Origin: Pseudomonas fluorescens
Lineage (GTDB): Bacteria; Pseudomonadota; Gammaproteobacteria; Pseudomonadales; Pseudomonadaceae
Direction of reading: 5' to 3'
Assembly: GCF_001902145.1 (NCBI RefSeq)
Contig: NZ_MRST01000026.1
Coordinates: 240,342-304,341, forward strand
DNA: 64,000 nucleotides
The number at the start of each line of letters is the position of its first letter. Position 1 is the first letter of the stretch. The notes beneath the pieces are model-generated. The model was not told where the DNA came from and did not search any database. It worked only from the letters and a program-made list of their open reading frames with translations. Shown here one piece after another: positions 34,579 to 43,535 of the stretch. The translations under genes were made by a program, and so were the position numbers.

Positions 34579-35958
34579 GTGACTGCACTGAACCCGCTGC
34601 ACAGACTTTGGCTGACAGAAACCGTGCGCCTGCGCGAAGAACACGCCGGCCCCCTGGAAGACCAGGAAGCCAACCGCTTGGCCCGCACCGCCGGGGGCGA
34701 CCTGGCCACGCGCATCCAGCAGCGTGCGCTGCACCTGGCCGAGCGCGATGGTTTGGCCGCCGCGCTCAGCCGCTGGCTGCAAGGCGCACGCCTGGCGCTG
34801 ATGTTACTGGCGGTGGTCGCCGCCATCAGCGGCGCCGGTCTGGCGTTTGCTGCGCTGGGCAATGGCCTGACGCCGGTGAACGTGTTCTGGGCCTTGGGCA
34901 GCCTGCTCGGCCTGAACCTGATCTTGCTGATCAGTTGGGCCCTGGGCCTGCTGTTTGCCGGCGAACACAGCGCCAGCCTTGGCCGACTGTGGTTGTGGCT
35001 CAGCGAGAAACTGGCGCGTGACGCCAAGGCCGCGCAACTGGCCCCGGCGCTGTTGCTGTTGCTGCAACGGCAAAAACTCAATCGCTGGGCGGTGGGTGTG
35101 CTGGTCAACAGCTTGTGGTTGCTGGCCTTGCTCAGCGCCCTGGTGATCCTGCTGACCCTGCTCGCCACCCGCCGCTATGGGTTTGTGTGGGAAACCACCA
35201 TTCTCGGCGCCGATACCTTTGTTGCCGTGACCCAGGCCCTCGGCAGCCTCCCGGCCCTGCTCGGTTTCAATGTGCCCACCGTGGAGATGATCCGCGCCAG
35301 CGGCGACTCCGCGCTGAATATCGAAAGCGCCCGCCAGGCCTGGGCGGCCTGGCTAGTGGGCGTGTTGCTGGTCTACGGCCTGCTGCCGCGGTTGATCCTG
35401 GCCCTGCTGTGCCTGTGGCGATGGAAACGCGGGCGCGCAGCGTTGCGCCTGGACCTCAACCTGCCCGGCTACGCCCAGTTGCGCGAACGCCTGATGCCCA
35501 GCAGCGAGCGCCTTGGGGTCAACGATGTGGCGCCCGAACACCTGCACCCGATCAGCGGCGGCGCAAGTGAGCTGGAGAGTGATGGCGCCTTGCTGGTCGC
35601 CATCGAACTCGATGACCAACACCCTTGGCCCCCCAAACTGCCTGCCCACATCAAGAACGCCGGCATCCTCGACAGCCGCGAATCACGCAACAAACTGCTG
35701 GAGCAACTCAGCCGTTTCCCGCCCGCGCGCCTGGCCATCGCCTGTGACCCGCGCCGCTCGCCCGACCGTGGCAGCCTGGCGCTGATTGCCGAGCTGGCAC
35801 GCAGCGCCAGCGACACCCGCGTATGGCTGCTGCAGGCGCCACCGGGCCAGGCACTGGACGCCGAGCGCCTGGGCGACTGGCATGCCGCTCTGCAACAGCT
35901 TGAGGTGTCGTTTGCCGATTGCGCGCCGCTCAATTGGCTGGAGACCGGTCATGACTAA
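34579..35958 (+). CDS. DUF2868 membrane protein
   Basis: The 459-residue protein starts with GTG at 34579. About four to five hydrophobic segments (near 75-98, 102-130, 175-200 and 255-285) are followed by a soluble C-terminal domain (about 300-459). It matches the DUF2868 family in overall form. Its stop overlaps the next gene, a GTPase with a glycine-rich membrane-active stretch, by 8 bases. The two genes are probably translationally coupled and act together. Function unknown. Confidence 0.85.
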   Translation: MTALNPLHRLWLTETVRLREEHAGPLEDQEANRLARTAGGDLATRIQQRALHLAERDGLAAALSRWLQGARLALMLLAVVAAISGAGLAFAALGNGLTPVNVFWALGSLLGLNLILLISWALGLLFAGEHSASLGRLWLWLSEKLARDAKAAQLAPALLLLLQRQKLNRWAVGVLVNSLWLLALLSALVILLTLLATRRYGFVWETTILGADTFVAVTQALGSLPALLGFNVPTVEMIRASGDSALNIESARQAWAAWLVGVLLVYGLLPRLILALLCLWRWKRGRAALRLDLNLPGYAQLRERLMPSSERLGVNDVAPEHLHPISGGASELESDGALLVAIELDDQHPWPPKLPAHIKNAGILDSRESRNKLLEQLSRFPPARLAIACDPRRSPDRGSLALIAELARSASDTRVWLLQAPPGQALDAERLGDWHAALQQLEVSFADCAPLNWLETGHD

Positions 35959-37318
35959 ACCGCTGAAACTCGCCGTGGTCGGCCATACCAATGTGGGCAA
36001 AACCTCATTGCTGCGCACCCTCACCCGCGATGTCGGTTTTGGCGAAGTGTCCCATCGCCCCAGTACCACGCGGCATGTGGAAGGTGCACGTCTATCGGTA
36101 GATGGCGAAGCCTTGCTGGAGCTGTACGACACTCCCGGCCTGGAAGATGCCATCGCCCTGCTCGATTTCCTGGAACGCCTCGACCGCCCCGGCGAACGCC
36201 TGGACGGCCCTGCGCGGCTGGCGCGTTTCCTGGAAGGCAGCGAGGCGCGCCAGCGTTTCGAACAGGAAGCCAAGGTGTTGCGCCAATTGCTGGCCTCCGA
36301 TGCCGGCCTGTATGTGATCGACGCCCGGGAGCCGGTGCTGGCCAAGTACCGCGACGAGCTGCAAGTGCTGGCCAGTTGCGGCAAGCCGTTGTTGCCGGTG
36401 CTCAATTTCGTCAGCAGCAGCGACCACCGCGAACCGGACTGGCGCGAAGCCCTGGCCCGCCTCGGCCTGCATGCGCTGGTGCGTTTCGACAGCGTGGCGC
36501 CGCCCGAAGACGGCGAACGCCGGCTGTATGAGAGCTTGGCCTTGCTGCTGGAAAACGCTCGGCCGCAGTTGGAACGGTTGATCCTTGATCAAGAGGCCCA
36601 GCGCCAGGCTCGACAGCTCAGCGCCGCACGCTTGATCGCAGAACTGTTGATCGACTGCGCCGCATGCCGGCGCAGTGTAGTGACCGAAGATGAACCCCAA
36701 GCCATCAGCGACTTGCGCAAGGCCGTGCGCCAGCGCGAGCAAAAGTGCGTGGAGGCCCTGCTCAAGCTGTTCGGCTTCCGCCCGCAGGATGCCGCCGCCA
36801 GTGACTTGCCACTGCTGGATGGTCGGTGGGGCGATGATTTGTTCAACCCCGAAACCCTCAAGCAACTTGGCGTTCGCGTCGGTGGCGGGATTGCCGCAGG
36901 CGCGGCGGCCGGTGCCGGTGTAGACCTGCTGGTCGGCGGCTTAACCCTGGGCGCGGCAGCCATCGCCGGTGCGATTGCCGGCGGCGCGCTGCAAACCGCA
37001 CGCAGTTATGGCAGCCGCCTGCTGGGCAAGATCAAGGGCCAACGTGAACTCACCGTCGATGACAGCGTGCTGCGCCTGCTCGCCCTGCGCCAACGCCAAC
37101 TGCTCAAGGCCCTGAACCTGCGCGGCCACGCGGCAATGCATAGCATCAAGGTCGATACGCCCCAGGACAAAACCTGGCGCGAAGGCAAACTGCCGGACGC
37201 CTTGAACAAGGCCCGCGCCTATCCGCAATGGTCATCCCTCAACCCCCACGCCAAACTGAGCCAGGCAGAGCGTCAGGAACAGGTCGAAGCCCTGGCCCAG
37301 CGCCTCGATCAAACCTAA
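35951..37318 (+). CDS. DUF3482-type GTPase
   Basis: The 455-residue protein has an N-terminal Era-like GTPase domain: G1 GHTNVGKT (11-18), G3 DTPG (60-63), and a degenerate G4 around LNFVSSSD. Helical regions follow. A Gly/Ala-rich hydrophobic zipper (about 310-347, RVGGGIAAGAAAGAGVD onward) could insert into or deform a membrane. I reject a 55-codon longer read because MTKPLKLAVVGHTNVGKTS is a natural N-terminus. It is coupled to the DUF2868 membrane protein. No function is known to me. Confidence 0.87.
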   Translation: MTKPLKLAVVGHTNVGKTSLLRTLTRDVGFGEVSHRPSTTRHVEGARLSVDGEALLELYDTPGLEDAIALLDFLERLDRPGERLDGPARLARFLEGSEARQRFEQEAKVLRQLLASDAGLYVIDAREPVLAKYRDELQVLASCGKPLLPVLNFVSSSDHREPDWREALARLGLHALVRFDSVAPPEDGERRLYESLALLLENARPQLERLILDQEAQRQARQLSAARLIAELLIDCAACRRSVVTEDEPQAISDLRKAVRQREQKCVEALLKLFGFRPQDAAASDLPLLDGRWGDDLFNPETLKQLGVRVGGGIAAGAAAGAGVDLLVGGLTLGAAAIAGAIAGGALQTARSYGSRLLGKIKGQRELTVDDSVLRLLALRQRQLLKALNLRGHAAMHSIKVDTPQDKTWREGKLPDALNKARAYPQWSSLNPHAKLSQAERQEQVEALAQRLDQT

Positions 37319-37334
37319 GCCGCCTGTTCCGGGT

Positions 37335-38462
37335 TCATTGTCCTTCTCCCCACAGGGTGCGGATGTTGCGCTCGGCCATCGCCGGCCCCACGCTCATGCC
37401 TACGCCGGTGTGCATCAATGCAGCGCTGACGCCGGGTGCCGCCTGTACAAACGAAAACGGCCCAGGCCCGCGCGAACCATAGACACCCTGCCAGCGCTCG
37501 ACCACCTGGACCTTGCAACCCAGGGTCTGCTGCGCCAGTTCGATCAGCCAGTCATCCACCTGCTCGGCATTGAAGGGCGACGGATCGCTGTCGTAATGGT
37601 GGGAATCACCGATGATCAACTCGCCATGGGGCGTAGGGCTGATCAACAGGTGAATGCCGTGCTCGTGCAGGTGCGGCGCGTCCCGCAGGATCTGCGCCTG
37701 CACCGCGGCCGCTTGCGGCAGGTCGGCAAAGGCGCCGTAGTGCACGCAGCTTAGACCTGTGAGCAAGGCATGTTGCAGGTTCAGGTTGAGCTGCGGCCGG
37801 GCGCGCAGCATTTGCAGGCGACAGGTTTGCGGGTTGAGCGAAGCGATGGCGTCAGCCAGCAGGGTCTGATAGTCGTGGCCGGAGCAGACGATGATCTGCG
37901 CGCCGCGAAAGCTGCCCGCCGTGCTGTGCACTTGGCCCGGTTCAACCTCGCGCACCAGGGTGGAGAAATGAAACTCCACGTTCAGCGCCTGGCTCAGGTA
38001 ATGGATCAGCGCCGGAATGGCTTCGCGGGAATACAGTTGCTGGTCGTCCTTGCCATGCAGCGCGGCGCGGTGATGACGGAACTGGCCGGCGTACAGCTCG
38101 TTCATGGCAGCGCCCTGCAGCAGCTCGACGTTGTAGCCGTGCTCCCGCGCGCGCCCGGCGCAGAAGGCTTCGAGCAGATGTTCTTCGGCTTCGGTGCGGG
38201 CGAACAGGTAGGAGCCATTGCGTTTGAGCGCCAAGCCCGCCGCTTGCGCCCACTGGCCCCAGATCTCGCGGCTTTCCCGCGCAAGGTCCAGCATTGGCCC
38301 CGGTGGTTGGCCGGTGACCAGGGCCTGGCCGAAGTTGCGCACTGAGGCGCCCAATGGCGTGGCGCTGCGCTCGAACACCTTGACCTTGAGGCCGCGCCTG
38401 GCGGCGGCATAGGCGTGGGAGAGGCCGAGGATGCCGGCGCCGACGATCAGTAAATCTGTCAT
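37335..38462 (-). CDS. FAD-dependent oxidoreductase of the phosphonate-associated TIGR03364 type
   Basis: The 375-residue DAO-fold protein has an N-terminal FAD motif LLIVGAGILGLSHAYAAA. Relatives sit with 2-aminoethylphosphonate transport genes and oxidise the amino group of this compound or its N-methyl form. The adjacent ABC transporter and LysR regulator are of the same association, which supports this role. The exact substrate is inferred. No phosphonatase or aminotransferase gene (phnX, phnW) lies nearby. Confidence 0.8.
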   Translation of the reverse strand: MTDLLIVGAGILGLSHAYAAARRGLKVKVFERSATPLGASVRNFGQALVTGQPPGPMLDLARESREIWGQWAQAAGLALKRNGSYLFARTEAEEHLLEAFCAGRAREHGYNVELLQGAAMNELYAGQFRHHRAALHGKDDQQLYSREAIPALIHYLSQALNVEFHFSTLVREVEPGQVHSTAGSFRGAQIIVCSGHDYQTLLADAIASLNPQTCRLQMLRARPQLNLNLQHALLTGLSCVHYGAFADLPQAAAVQAQILRDAPHLHEHGIHLLISPTPHGELIIGDSHHYDSDPSPFNAEQVDDWLIELAQQTLGCKVQVVERWQGVYGSRGPGPFSFVQAAPGVSAALMHTGVGMSVGPAMAERNIRTLWGEGQ

Positions 38463-38478
38463 GGAGTATGCAGCCCTC

Positions 38479-38578
38479 TGTAGGAGCGAGCTTGCTCGCG
38501 AAAGTCGCCCACGATGACGCAGTGCGTCTGATCACCCGCGTCGCCTGTTGGTTTTTCGCGAGCAAGCTCGCTCCTACA
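38479..38578. repeat. Type-A REPIN (divergent A2 spacer)
   Basis: Type-A arms flank a spacer with GTCGCCCACGATGACGC. It splits the oxidoreductase gene from the ABC transporter genes of the same cluster. Confidence 0.87.
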
Positions 38579-38592
38579 GGTTGAGGTAAAAG

Positions 38593-39606
38593 TTATTGTT
38601 TTTCCGACTTACCGTCATAACGCTTACGCCATTCGGCCAGGATGCTGTCACGGTTCCTGGAAGCCCAGACAAAGTCGTTCTTGATCAACCGTTGCTCATA
38701 GTCCGCCGGCAATTCGGTCTGCGGCTTGGCGATACCCGGTTGCGCGAGCACGGCGAAGTTTTCCTTGTACAGGTCCATCGCCGCGGTGCTGGCAGAGAAG
38801 TCGGCGAGTTTTTTCGCTGCGTCGGCATGGGCAGTGCCCTTGATCACAGCGGTGGCTTCGATCTCCCAGCCAAGGCCCTCTTTGGGCAGGATGATCTCCA
38901 GCGGCGCGCCCTGGCGTTTGAGCTGAACCGCCGGGTATTCGAAGGAAATGCCAATCGGGAACTCACCGGATGCCGCCAGCTTGCACGGCTTGGAGCCGGA
39001 GTGAACGTACTGGCCGATGTTCTGGTGCAGGTCGTCCATGTACTGCCAGCCTTGCTTCTCGCCGAACGTCTGGAGCCAGGCGCTGACATCCAGGAAACCA
39101 GTGCCCGAAGACGCCGGGTTGGGCATCACGATCTTGCCCTTGTATTCGGGCTTGGTCAGGTCCTGCCAGCTCACCGGTTTGGTGAGGCCCTGCTTTTGGG
39201 CTTCGACGGTGTTGAAGCAGATGGTGGCGGCCCACACGTCCATACCCACCCAGGCCGGAGGGTTGGCGGCGTCGCGGTAGTTTTTGCCGATCTTGTCCAG
39301 GTCCTTGGGCGCGTAGTTGTCGAGCATGCCTTGCTGATCGAGGATTGCCAGGCTGGAAGCGGCCAGCCCCCACACCACGTCAGCCTGGGGGCGGTCTTTC
39401 TCGGCCAGCAGTTTGGCGGTGATGATGCCGGTGGAGTCGCGCACCCACTTGATCTCGACGTCGGGGTTGGCCTGTTCGAAGGCTTTTTTGTAGGTCTTCA
39501 ATTGCTCGGCTTCAAGGGCCGTGTACACGGTCAACTCGGTCTTGGCGAAGGCATTCAGGCTGAATGCCGTGAGGACTGCAGCGACCAGCGCCAGGGGCTT
39601 GAACAT
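38593..39606 (-). CDS. Periplasmic binding protein, 2-aminoethylphosphonate ABC transporter type
   Basis: The 337-residue protein has a signal peptide (cleavage near NAFA, residue 21) and an iron/putrescine-type substrate-binding fold (TELTVYTALEAEQLKTY). It is of the form called PhnS2 in proposed 2-aminoethylphosphonate transporters. It lies downstream of the permease and ATPase genes on the same strand. Confidence 0.82.
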   Translation of the reverse strand: MFKPLALVAAVLTAFSLNAFAKTELTVYTALEAEQLKTYKKAFEQANPDVEIKWVRDSTGIITAKLLAEKDRPQADVVWGLAASSLAILDQQGMLDNYAPKDLDKIGKNYRDAANPPAWVGMDVWAATICFNTVEAQKQGLTKPVSWQDLTKPEYKGKIVMPNPASSGTGFLDVSAWLQTFGEKQGWQYMDDLHQNIGQYVHSGSKPCKLAASGEFPIGISFEYPAVQLKRQGAPLEIILPKEGLGWEIEATAVIKGTAHADAAKKLADFSASTAAMDLYKENFAVLAQPGIAKPQTELPADYEQRLIKNDFVWASRNRDSILAEWRKRYDGKSEKQ

Positions 39607-39629
39607 GGAGCACCTCTTTCAGGGATGTT

Positions 39630-41330
39630 TTATTGGCCGGGTGCGCGCTGGCGCCAGGCTTGGGAGCGGCGCAGTGCGCCACGTGAGGCCCACGCCAGCA
39701 GCAGCGAGACGTTGGCCGAGGTGAACAGGATCAGCGTCGACATGGCCGCCGCGCCGCCCACATTGCCGGCGTCGTCCATGTTCAGCACGGCGACGGCGGC
39801 GAGGATGGTGTCGGGGCTGTAGAGGAAGATCGCGGCGGACACGGTGGTCATCGCCGACACAAACAGGTAGCGCAGGATGTCCAACAGCGCCGGCAGGCAG
39901 ATCGGCACCGTGACGCGCAGATAATGGCGGTACAAAGGCGCCTTGAGGGACAGCGCGGCGGCTTCGAATTCGGCATCCAGCTGGCGCAGGGCGGTGGTCG
40001 CGGTCATCTGCGCAGTGGTCAGGTAGTGCGCAATGGTGCACACCACCAGCAACGCCATGCTGCCGTACAACACGTGCAACGGGTTGCCGTTGAGGTTGAA
40101 GAAGAACACGTAGCCCAGCCCCAGGACCAGGCCCGGCACGGCCATCGGCACGAAGCTGAGCATGCGCAGCGCCAGGTTCAGGTTTTTCTGGCCTTTGGTC
40201 TTTTCCATCAGGTAGGCGCCGGTAAAAATCAGCACGCTGCCGATCAACGCCGTGCACAGCGCCATGGTCAGGCTGTTGCGATAGGCCAGCCAGCCGCCGC
40301 CGGCGGTGTCTTCGAACTGGTAGTGGTTGAGCGACAGCGACAGGTTGTACGGCCAGAACTTCACCAGCGAGGAGTACACCGCCATGCCGAACACCAGCAG
40401 CAACGCCGCGCAGATCAGCAGCACGATGGCCAGGTAGCACCCGTCACGCAGCCGCGACGGCGCCGGCTGGAACACCTGGGCGCGACCGCTCATCGCGTCG
40501 CCATGCCGACGACGCAACCACGCATCCACGCCAAAGCTGAACAGTGCCGGCAGCAGCAACACCATGCCGATCAACGCGCCCCGGCCGAACTGTTGCTGGC
40601 CCACCACAGCCTTGTAGGCCTCCAGCGCCAGCACCTGGTAATCGCCGCCCACCACCACCGGTACCCCAAAGTCGGTGATGGTCAGGGTGAACACCAGGCA
40701 GAATGCGGCGAACACCGCCTGGCGCGTGGCCGGCCAGGTAATGCTGCGAAACGCCCGCGCCGGGCTGGCGCCCATGCTCGAAGCGGCGTCGAACAAACGC
40801 GCATCCGCCAGGGACAACGCCGACAACAAAATCATCAAGGCATGGGGAAAGGTGTAGATCACCTCCCCCAGCACAATGCCCCAGAAGCCGTAGATATTCT
40901 CCGAGAACAGGCCCCGCAGCAGGCCCTGGTTGCCGAACAGATAAACCAGGGCAATGCCCGGCAGCATCGACGGCGCCATCAACGGCAGCAACGACAGGCC
41001 ACGCCAGATGGACTTGCCGGGGATCAGCGTGCGTTGCAGGGCGTAGGCAAACAAGTAGGCCAGCGGTACGACGATGGCCGCGACGCTGAGGGAAACTTTC
41101 AGGCTATTGCCCAGCAACCAGTGGAAGTTGGCGCTGCCCAGCAGTTCGCGTGCGGCTACCAAGCCACCGCCCTGCCCGGCTTCGCTGCTGAAGCCGCGCC
41201 AGAAGATCGCCAACAGCGGCAACAGCACCGCCACCACTAACAAGCCCAGCCAGAGCCATTTGCCGCCGACCACGAAGAGGCGGTCGCCCCACTCGGCGCG
41301 GGACACCTGACGCGGTACCGGCAATGTCAT
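39630..41330 (-). CDS. ABC transporter permease, fused two-domain, 2-aminoethylphosphonate type
   Basis: The 566-residue membrane protein contains two permease domains in tandem, each with about six membrane segments. EAA-like loops appear twice: FDAASSMGASPARAFRSITWP and FEAAALSLKAPLYRHYLRV. I place the start at 41330 (MTLPVPRQ); an ATG at 41342 is possible. It follows the ATPase gene with a gap of only about 13 bases. Confidence 0.85.
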   Translation of the reverse strand: MTLPVPRQVSRAEWGDRLFVVGGKWLWLGLLVVAVLLPLLAIFWRGFSSEAGQGGGLVAARELLGSANFHWLLGNSLKVSLSVAAIVVPLAYLFAYALQRTLIPGKSIWRGLSLLPLMAPSMLPGIALVYLFGNQGLLRGLFSENIYGFWGIVLGEVIYTFPHALMILLSALSLADARLFDAASSMGASPARAFRSITWPATRQAVFAAFCLVFTLTITDFGVPVVVGGDYQVLALEAYKAVVGQQQFGRGALIGMVLLLPALFSFGVDAWLRRRHGDAMSGRAQVFQPAPSRLRDGCYLAIVLLICAALLLVFGMAVYSSLVKFWPYNLSLSLNHYQFEDTAGGGWLAYRNSLTMALCTALIGSVLIFTGAYLMEKTKGQKNLNLALRMLSFVPMAVPGLVLGLGYVFFFNLNGNPLHVLYGSMALLVVCTIAHYLTTAQMTATTALRQLDAEFEAAALSLKAPLYRHYLRVTVPICLPALLDILRYLFVSAMTTVSAAIFLYSPDTILAAVAVLNMDDAGNVGGAAAMSTLILFTSANVSLLLAWASRGALRRSQAWRQRAPGQ

Positions 41331-41343
41331 CACAGCCCCCATC

Positions 41344-42408
41344 TCAGGCAAACACCTGCAGGCTGCGCGGCGGCAAGGCCACCCAGATGTCCTGGGCGCC
41401 CAGGCGCGGCATCGCTTCCGGCGCCAGTTCAGCCAGCAACGGATGGCCCGGCAGTTGTTCCAGCTCAAAGCTCATGCGGCAGCGATTGCCGAGAAAAGTA
41501 ATCTCGCGAACCTTGGCCGGGAACAGGTTTTCTTCATGCACCGGCGGGTTGACGCAGATGGCTTCCGGGCGGCAGAACAAGCGGCCGGACTGGGCAACAC
41601 CCGCATCCTCAGCCAGGCGCATGTTCAACCCACCCACCTGGGCATGGCTGGCGCTGTTACGGCTGAACGGCAACCAGTTGCCCTGGCCGACAAACTCCGC
41701 CACGAACGGCGTGGCCGGGCGGTCGTAGATTTCCTGGGGAGTGGCGTACTGCTCGACCTTGCCGTTGTTCATCACGGCAATGCGGTCGGCCATCAACATG
41801 GCTTCGTCCTGGTTGTGGGTCACCATCAAGGTGGTGATGCCCAGGCGCCGCTGCAGTTGGCGCAGTTCGGTGCACAGGTGCTCACGCACGCGGGCATCGA
41901 GGGCCGACATCGGCTCATCCAGCAGCAATAACGACGGCGCCGGCGCCAGTGCGCGGGCCAGGGCAACGCGCTGTTGCTGGCCGCCGGAGAGTTGGCCGGG
42001 GTACTTCTTTTCGCTGCCCACCAGGCCGACCAGTTCGAGCATCTGCGCGACACGCTTGCGCACTTCATCGCGGCCGCTGCCGGTGAGGCCGTAGCCGATG
42101 TTCGCTTCAACGCTGAGGTTGGGAAACAACGCGTAGGACTGGAACAGGATGCCGTAGTCCCGCGCCTGGGGTGGCAGCAGGGACACGTCTCGCTCGCCCA
42201 GGTAAAGCTCACCGCTGTCCTGGCGCTCCAGGCCGGCGATGCAGCGCAGCAGTGTGGTCTTGCCACAGCCGGAAGGGCCCAGCAGGCACACCAGCTCGCC
42301 AGCGGCGACGTCCAGGGAGACGTTGTCCAGCGCGGTGAAGGCGCCAAAGCGTTTCTGGATCCCGCGCACTTTCATCGGTGCGCCGGGTTGGGTCAGGGCT
42401 GTGTGCAT
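41344..42408 (-). CDS. ABC transporter ATPase, 2-aminoethylphosphonate type
   Basis: The 354-residue protein shows Walker A GPSGCGKTT, signature LSGGQQQRVALARAL, Walker B LLLLDEPMSALD and the switch His in VTHNQDEA. A C-terminal TOBE-like domain follows. It is first in the transporter operon and probably controlled by the LysR regulator upstream. Confidence 0.88.
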   Translation of the reverse strand: MHTALTQPGAPMKVRGIQKRFGAFTALDNVSLDVAAGELVCLLGPSGCGKTTLLRCIAGLERQDSGELYLGERDVSLLPPQARDYGILFQSYALFPNLSVEANIGYGLTGSGRDEVRKRVAQMLELVGLVGSEKKYPGQLSGGQQQRVALARALAPAPSLLLLDEPMSALDARVREHLCTELRQLQRRLGITTLMVTHNQDEAMLMADRIAVMNNGKVEQYATPQEIYDRPATPFVAEFVGQGNWLPFSRNSASHAQVGGLNMRLAEDAGVAQSGRLFCRPEAICVNPPVHEENLFPAKVREITFLGNRCRMSFELEQLPGHPLLAELAPEAMPRLGAQDIWVALPPRSLQVFA

Positions 42409-42547
42409 GGTGGCACCTCATCGAACGGATGAAGGCCATGCTAGGGGGGCAATGCGTAGGTGGTGTGGCAGAAAGGCAAAAGCAGGTGATAGTGGTATTG
42501 GTGGATTTGTGTAGGACTCATGGTAATGAGCTGCCTGGCCTACCGCT

Positions 42548-42630
42548 TTCGCGAGCAAGCCCGCTCCCACAGGCTGACCGCATTCTCATGTTGAAACGCG
42601 ATCAAATGTGGGAGCGGGCTTGCTCGCGAA
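42548..42630. repeat. Inside-out type-C REP doublet
   Basis: The two type-C arms point away from each other: TTCGCGAGCAAGCCCGCTCC first and its inverse last. This is the opposite of every other doublet in the window. It lies between the ATPase and LysR genes. Confidence 0.85.
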
Positions 42631-42655
42631 GAGGCCCTCAAAGCCAGCGAAAAAT

Positions 42656-43519
42656 TCAGAGGGGTGACATTTCCTGAGCCAAGCCAAGGAAAGCCGCCGG
42701 CAACCGCGCACCTTTGCGCTCCTTGAGGCAATACAGGTACTCCGGAATCTGCGGCGCATTCTCGATGGTCAGCACGCGCAACTGCGGGTCGTGGGGCACT
42801 TCCTGGCGAGCAATGATGCTGATGCCGATATTGCGCAGTACCGCCTCGCGAATCGACTCACGGCTGCCAATCTCCAGCAGCGGCCCATACCCCACGCCCG
42901 CGTTCTTCAACATCTCTTCGGTCAGCCTGCGGGTAGTGGAGCCCGCTTCACGCATCAGCAAGGTATGCCCGACTAGCGCGCTCAACGGTACGTGATCAAG
43001 CTTGGCCAACGGGTGATTGCGGTGCACCGCCAGCACCAGCGGGTCCGTGCCCAGCACGCGACGGATCAGACGGGCGTCTTCCAGCAATTGCGATGAGGCC
43101 GCGACATCGACGCGGTAATCGTCCAGCGCCTCAAGCACCTGCTGGGAGTTGCCGATTTCCACCGACACGTCCACCTGGGGCAGGCGTTCGCGAAAGGCTT
43201 TGACCAGGTCGAGGATGTAATACGGCGCCGTCGCGGCAATCCTCAGCGCACCTTGGACCTGGCCGTTGTTGCGCAGGAAAAACTCGATATCCGCTTCCTG
43301 CTGCAACAGCGCCTTGACCATGGGCAACAGCCGCGCACCTTCGTCGCTGACCGTCAGACGGCGGCCGCCACGGTAGAACAACTCAACGCCGTATTGGCTT
43401 TCCAGGTTGCGAATCTGGGTGGTCACCGTGGGCTGGCTCAGGCCGAGTTTCTTCGCCGCCTGGGTAATGCTGCCCAGGCGGGCGACCATGAAAAACGCCT
43501 TTAACTCAGCACTCAGCAC
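42656..43519 (-). CDS. LysR-family regulator of phosphonate catabolism type
   Basis: The 287-residue protein starts with GTG. An N-terminal winged HTH (about 1-60: AKKLGLSQPTVTTQIRNLE) precedes a LysR co-inducer domain. It is of the type found next to 2-aminoethylphosphonate transporters and probably activates the ABC genes 247 bases downstream on the same strand. Confidence 0.83.
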   Translation of the reverse strand: MLSAELKAFFMVARLGSITQAAKKLGLSQPTVTTQIRNLESQYGVELFYRGGRRLTVSDEGARLLPMVKALLQQEADIEFFLRNNGQVQGALRIAATAPYYILDLVKAFRERLPQVDVSVEIGNSQQVLEALDDYRVDVAASSQLLEDARLIRRVLGTDPLVLAVHRNHPLAKLDHVPLSALVGHTLLMREAGSTTRRLTEEMLKNAGVGYGPLLEIGSRESIREAVLRNIGISIIARQEVPHDPQLRVLTIENAPQIPEYLYCLKERKGARLPAAFLGLAQEMSPL

Positions 43520-43535
43520 ACCACCCTCTCATCCG

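Noticed and set aside
35786..35950. A longer N-terminus for the DUF3482 GTPase
   Set aside because: The extra 55 codons overlap the DUF2868 gene and precede a natural GTPase N-terminus with the G1 motif at residue 11.
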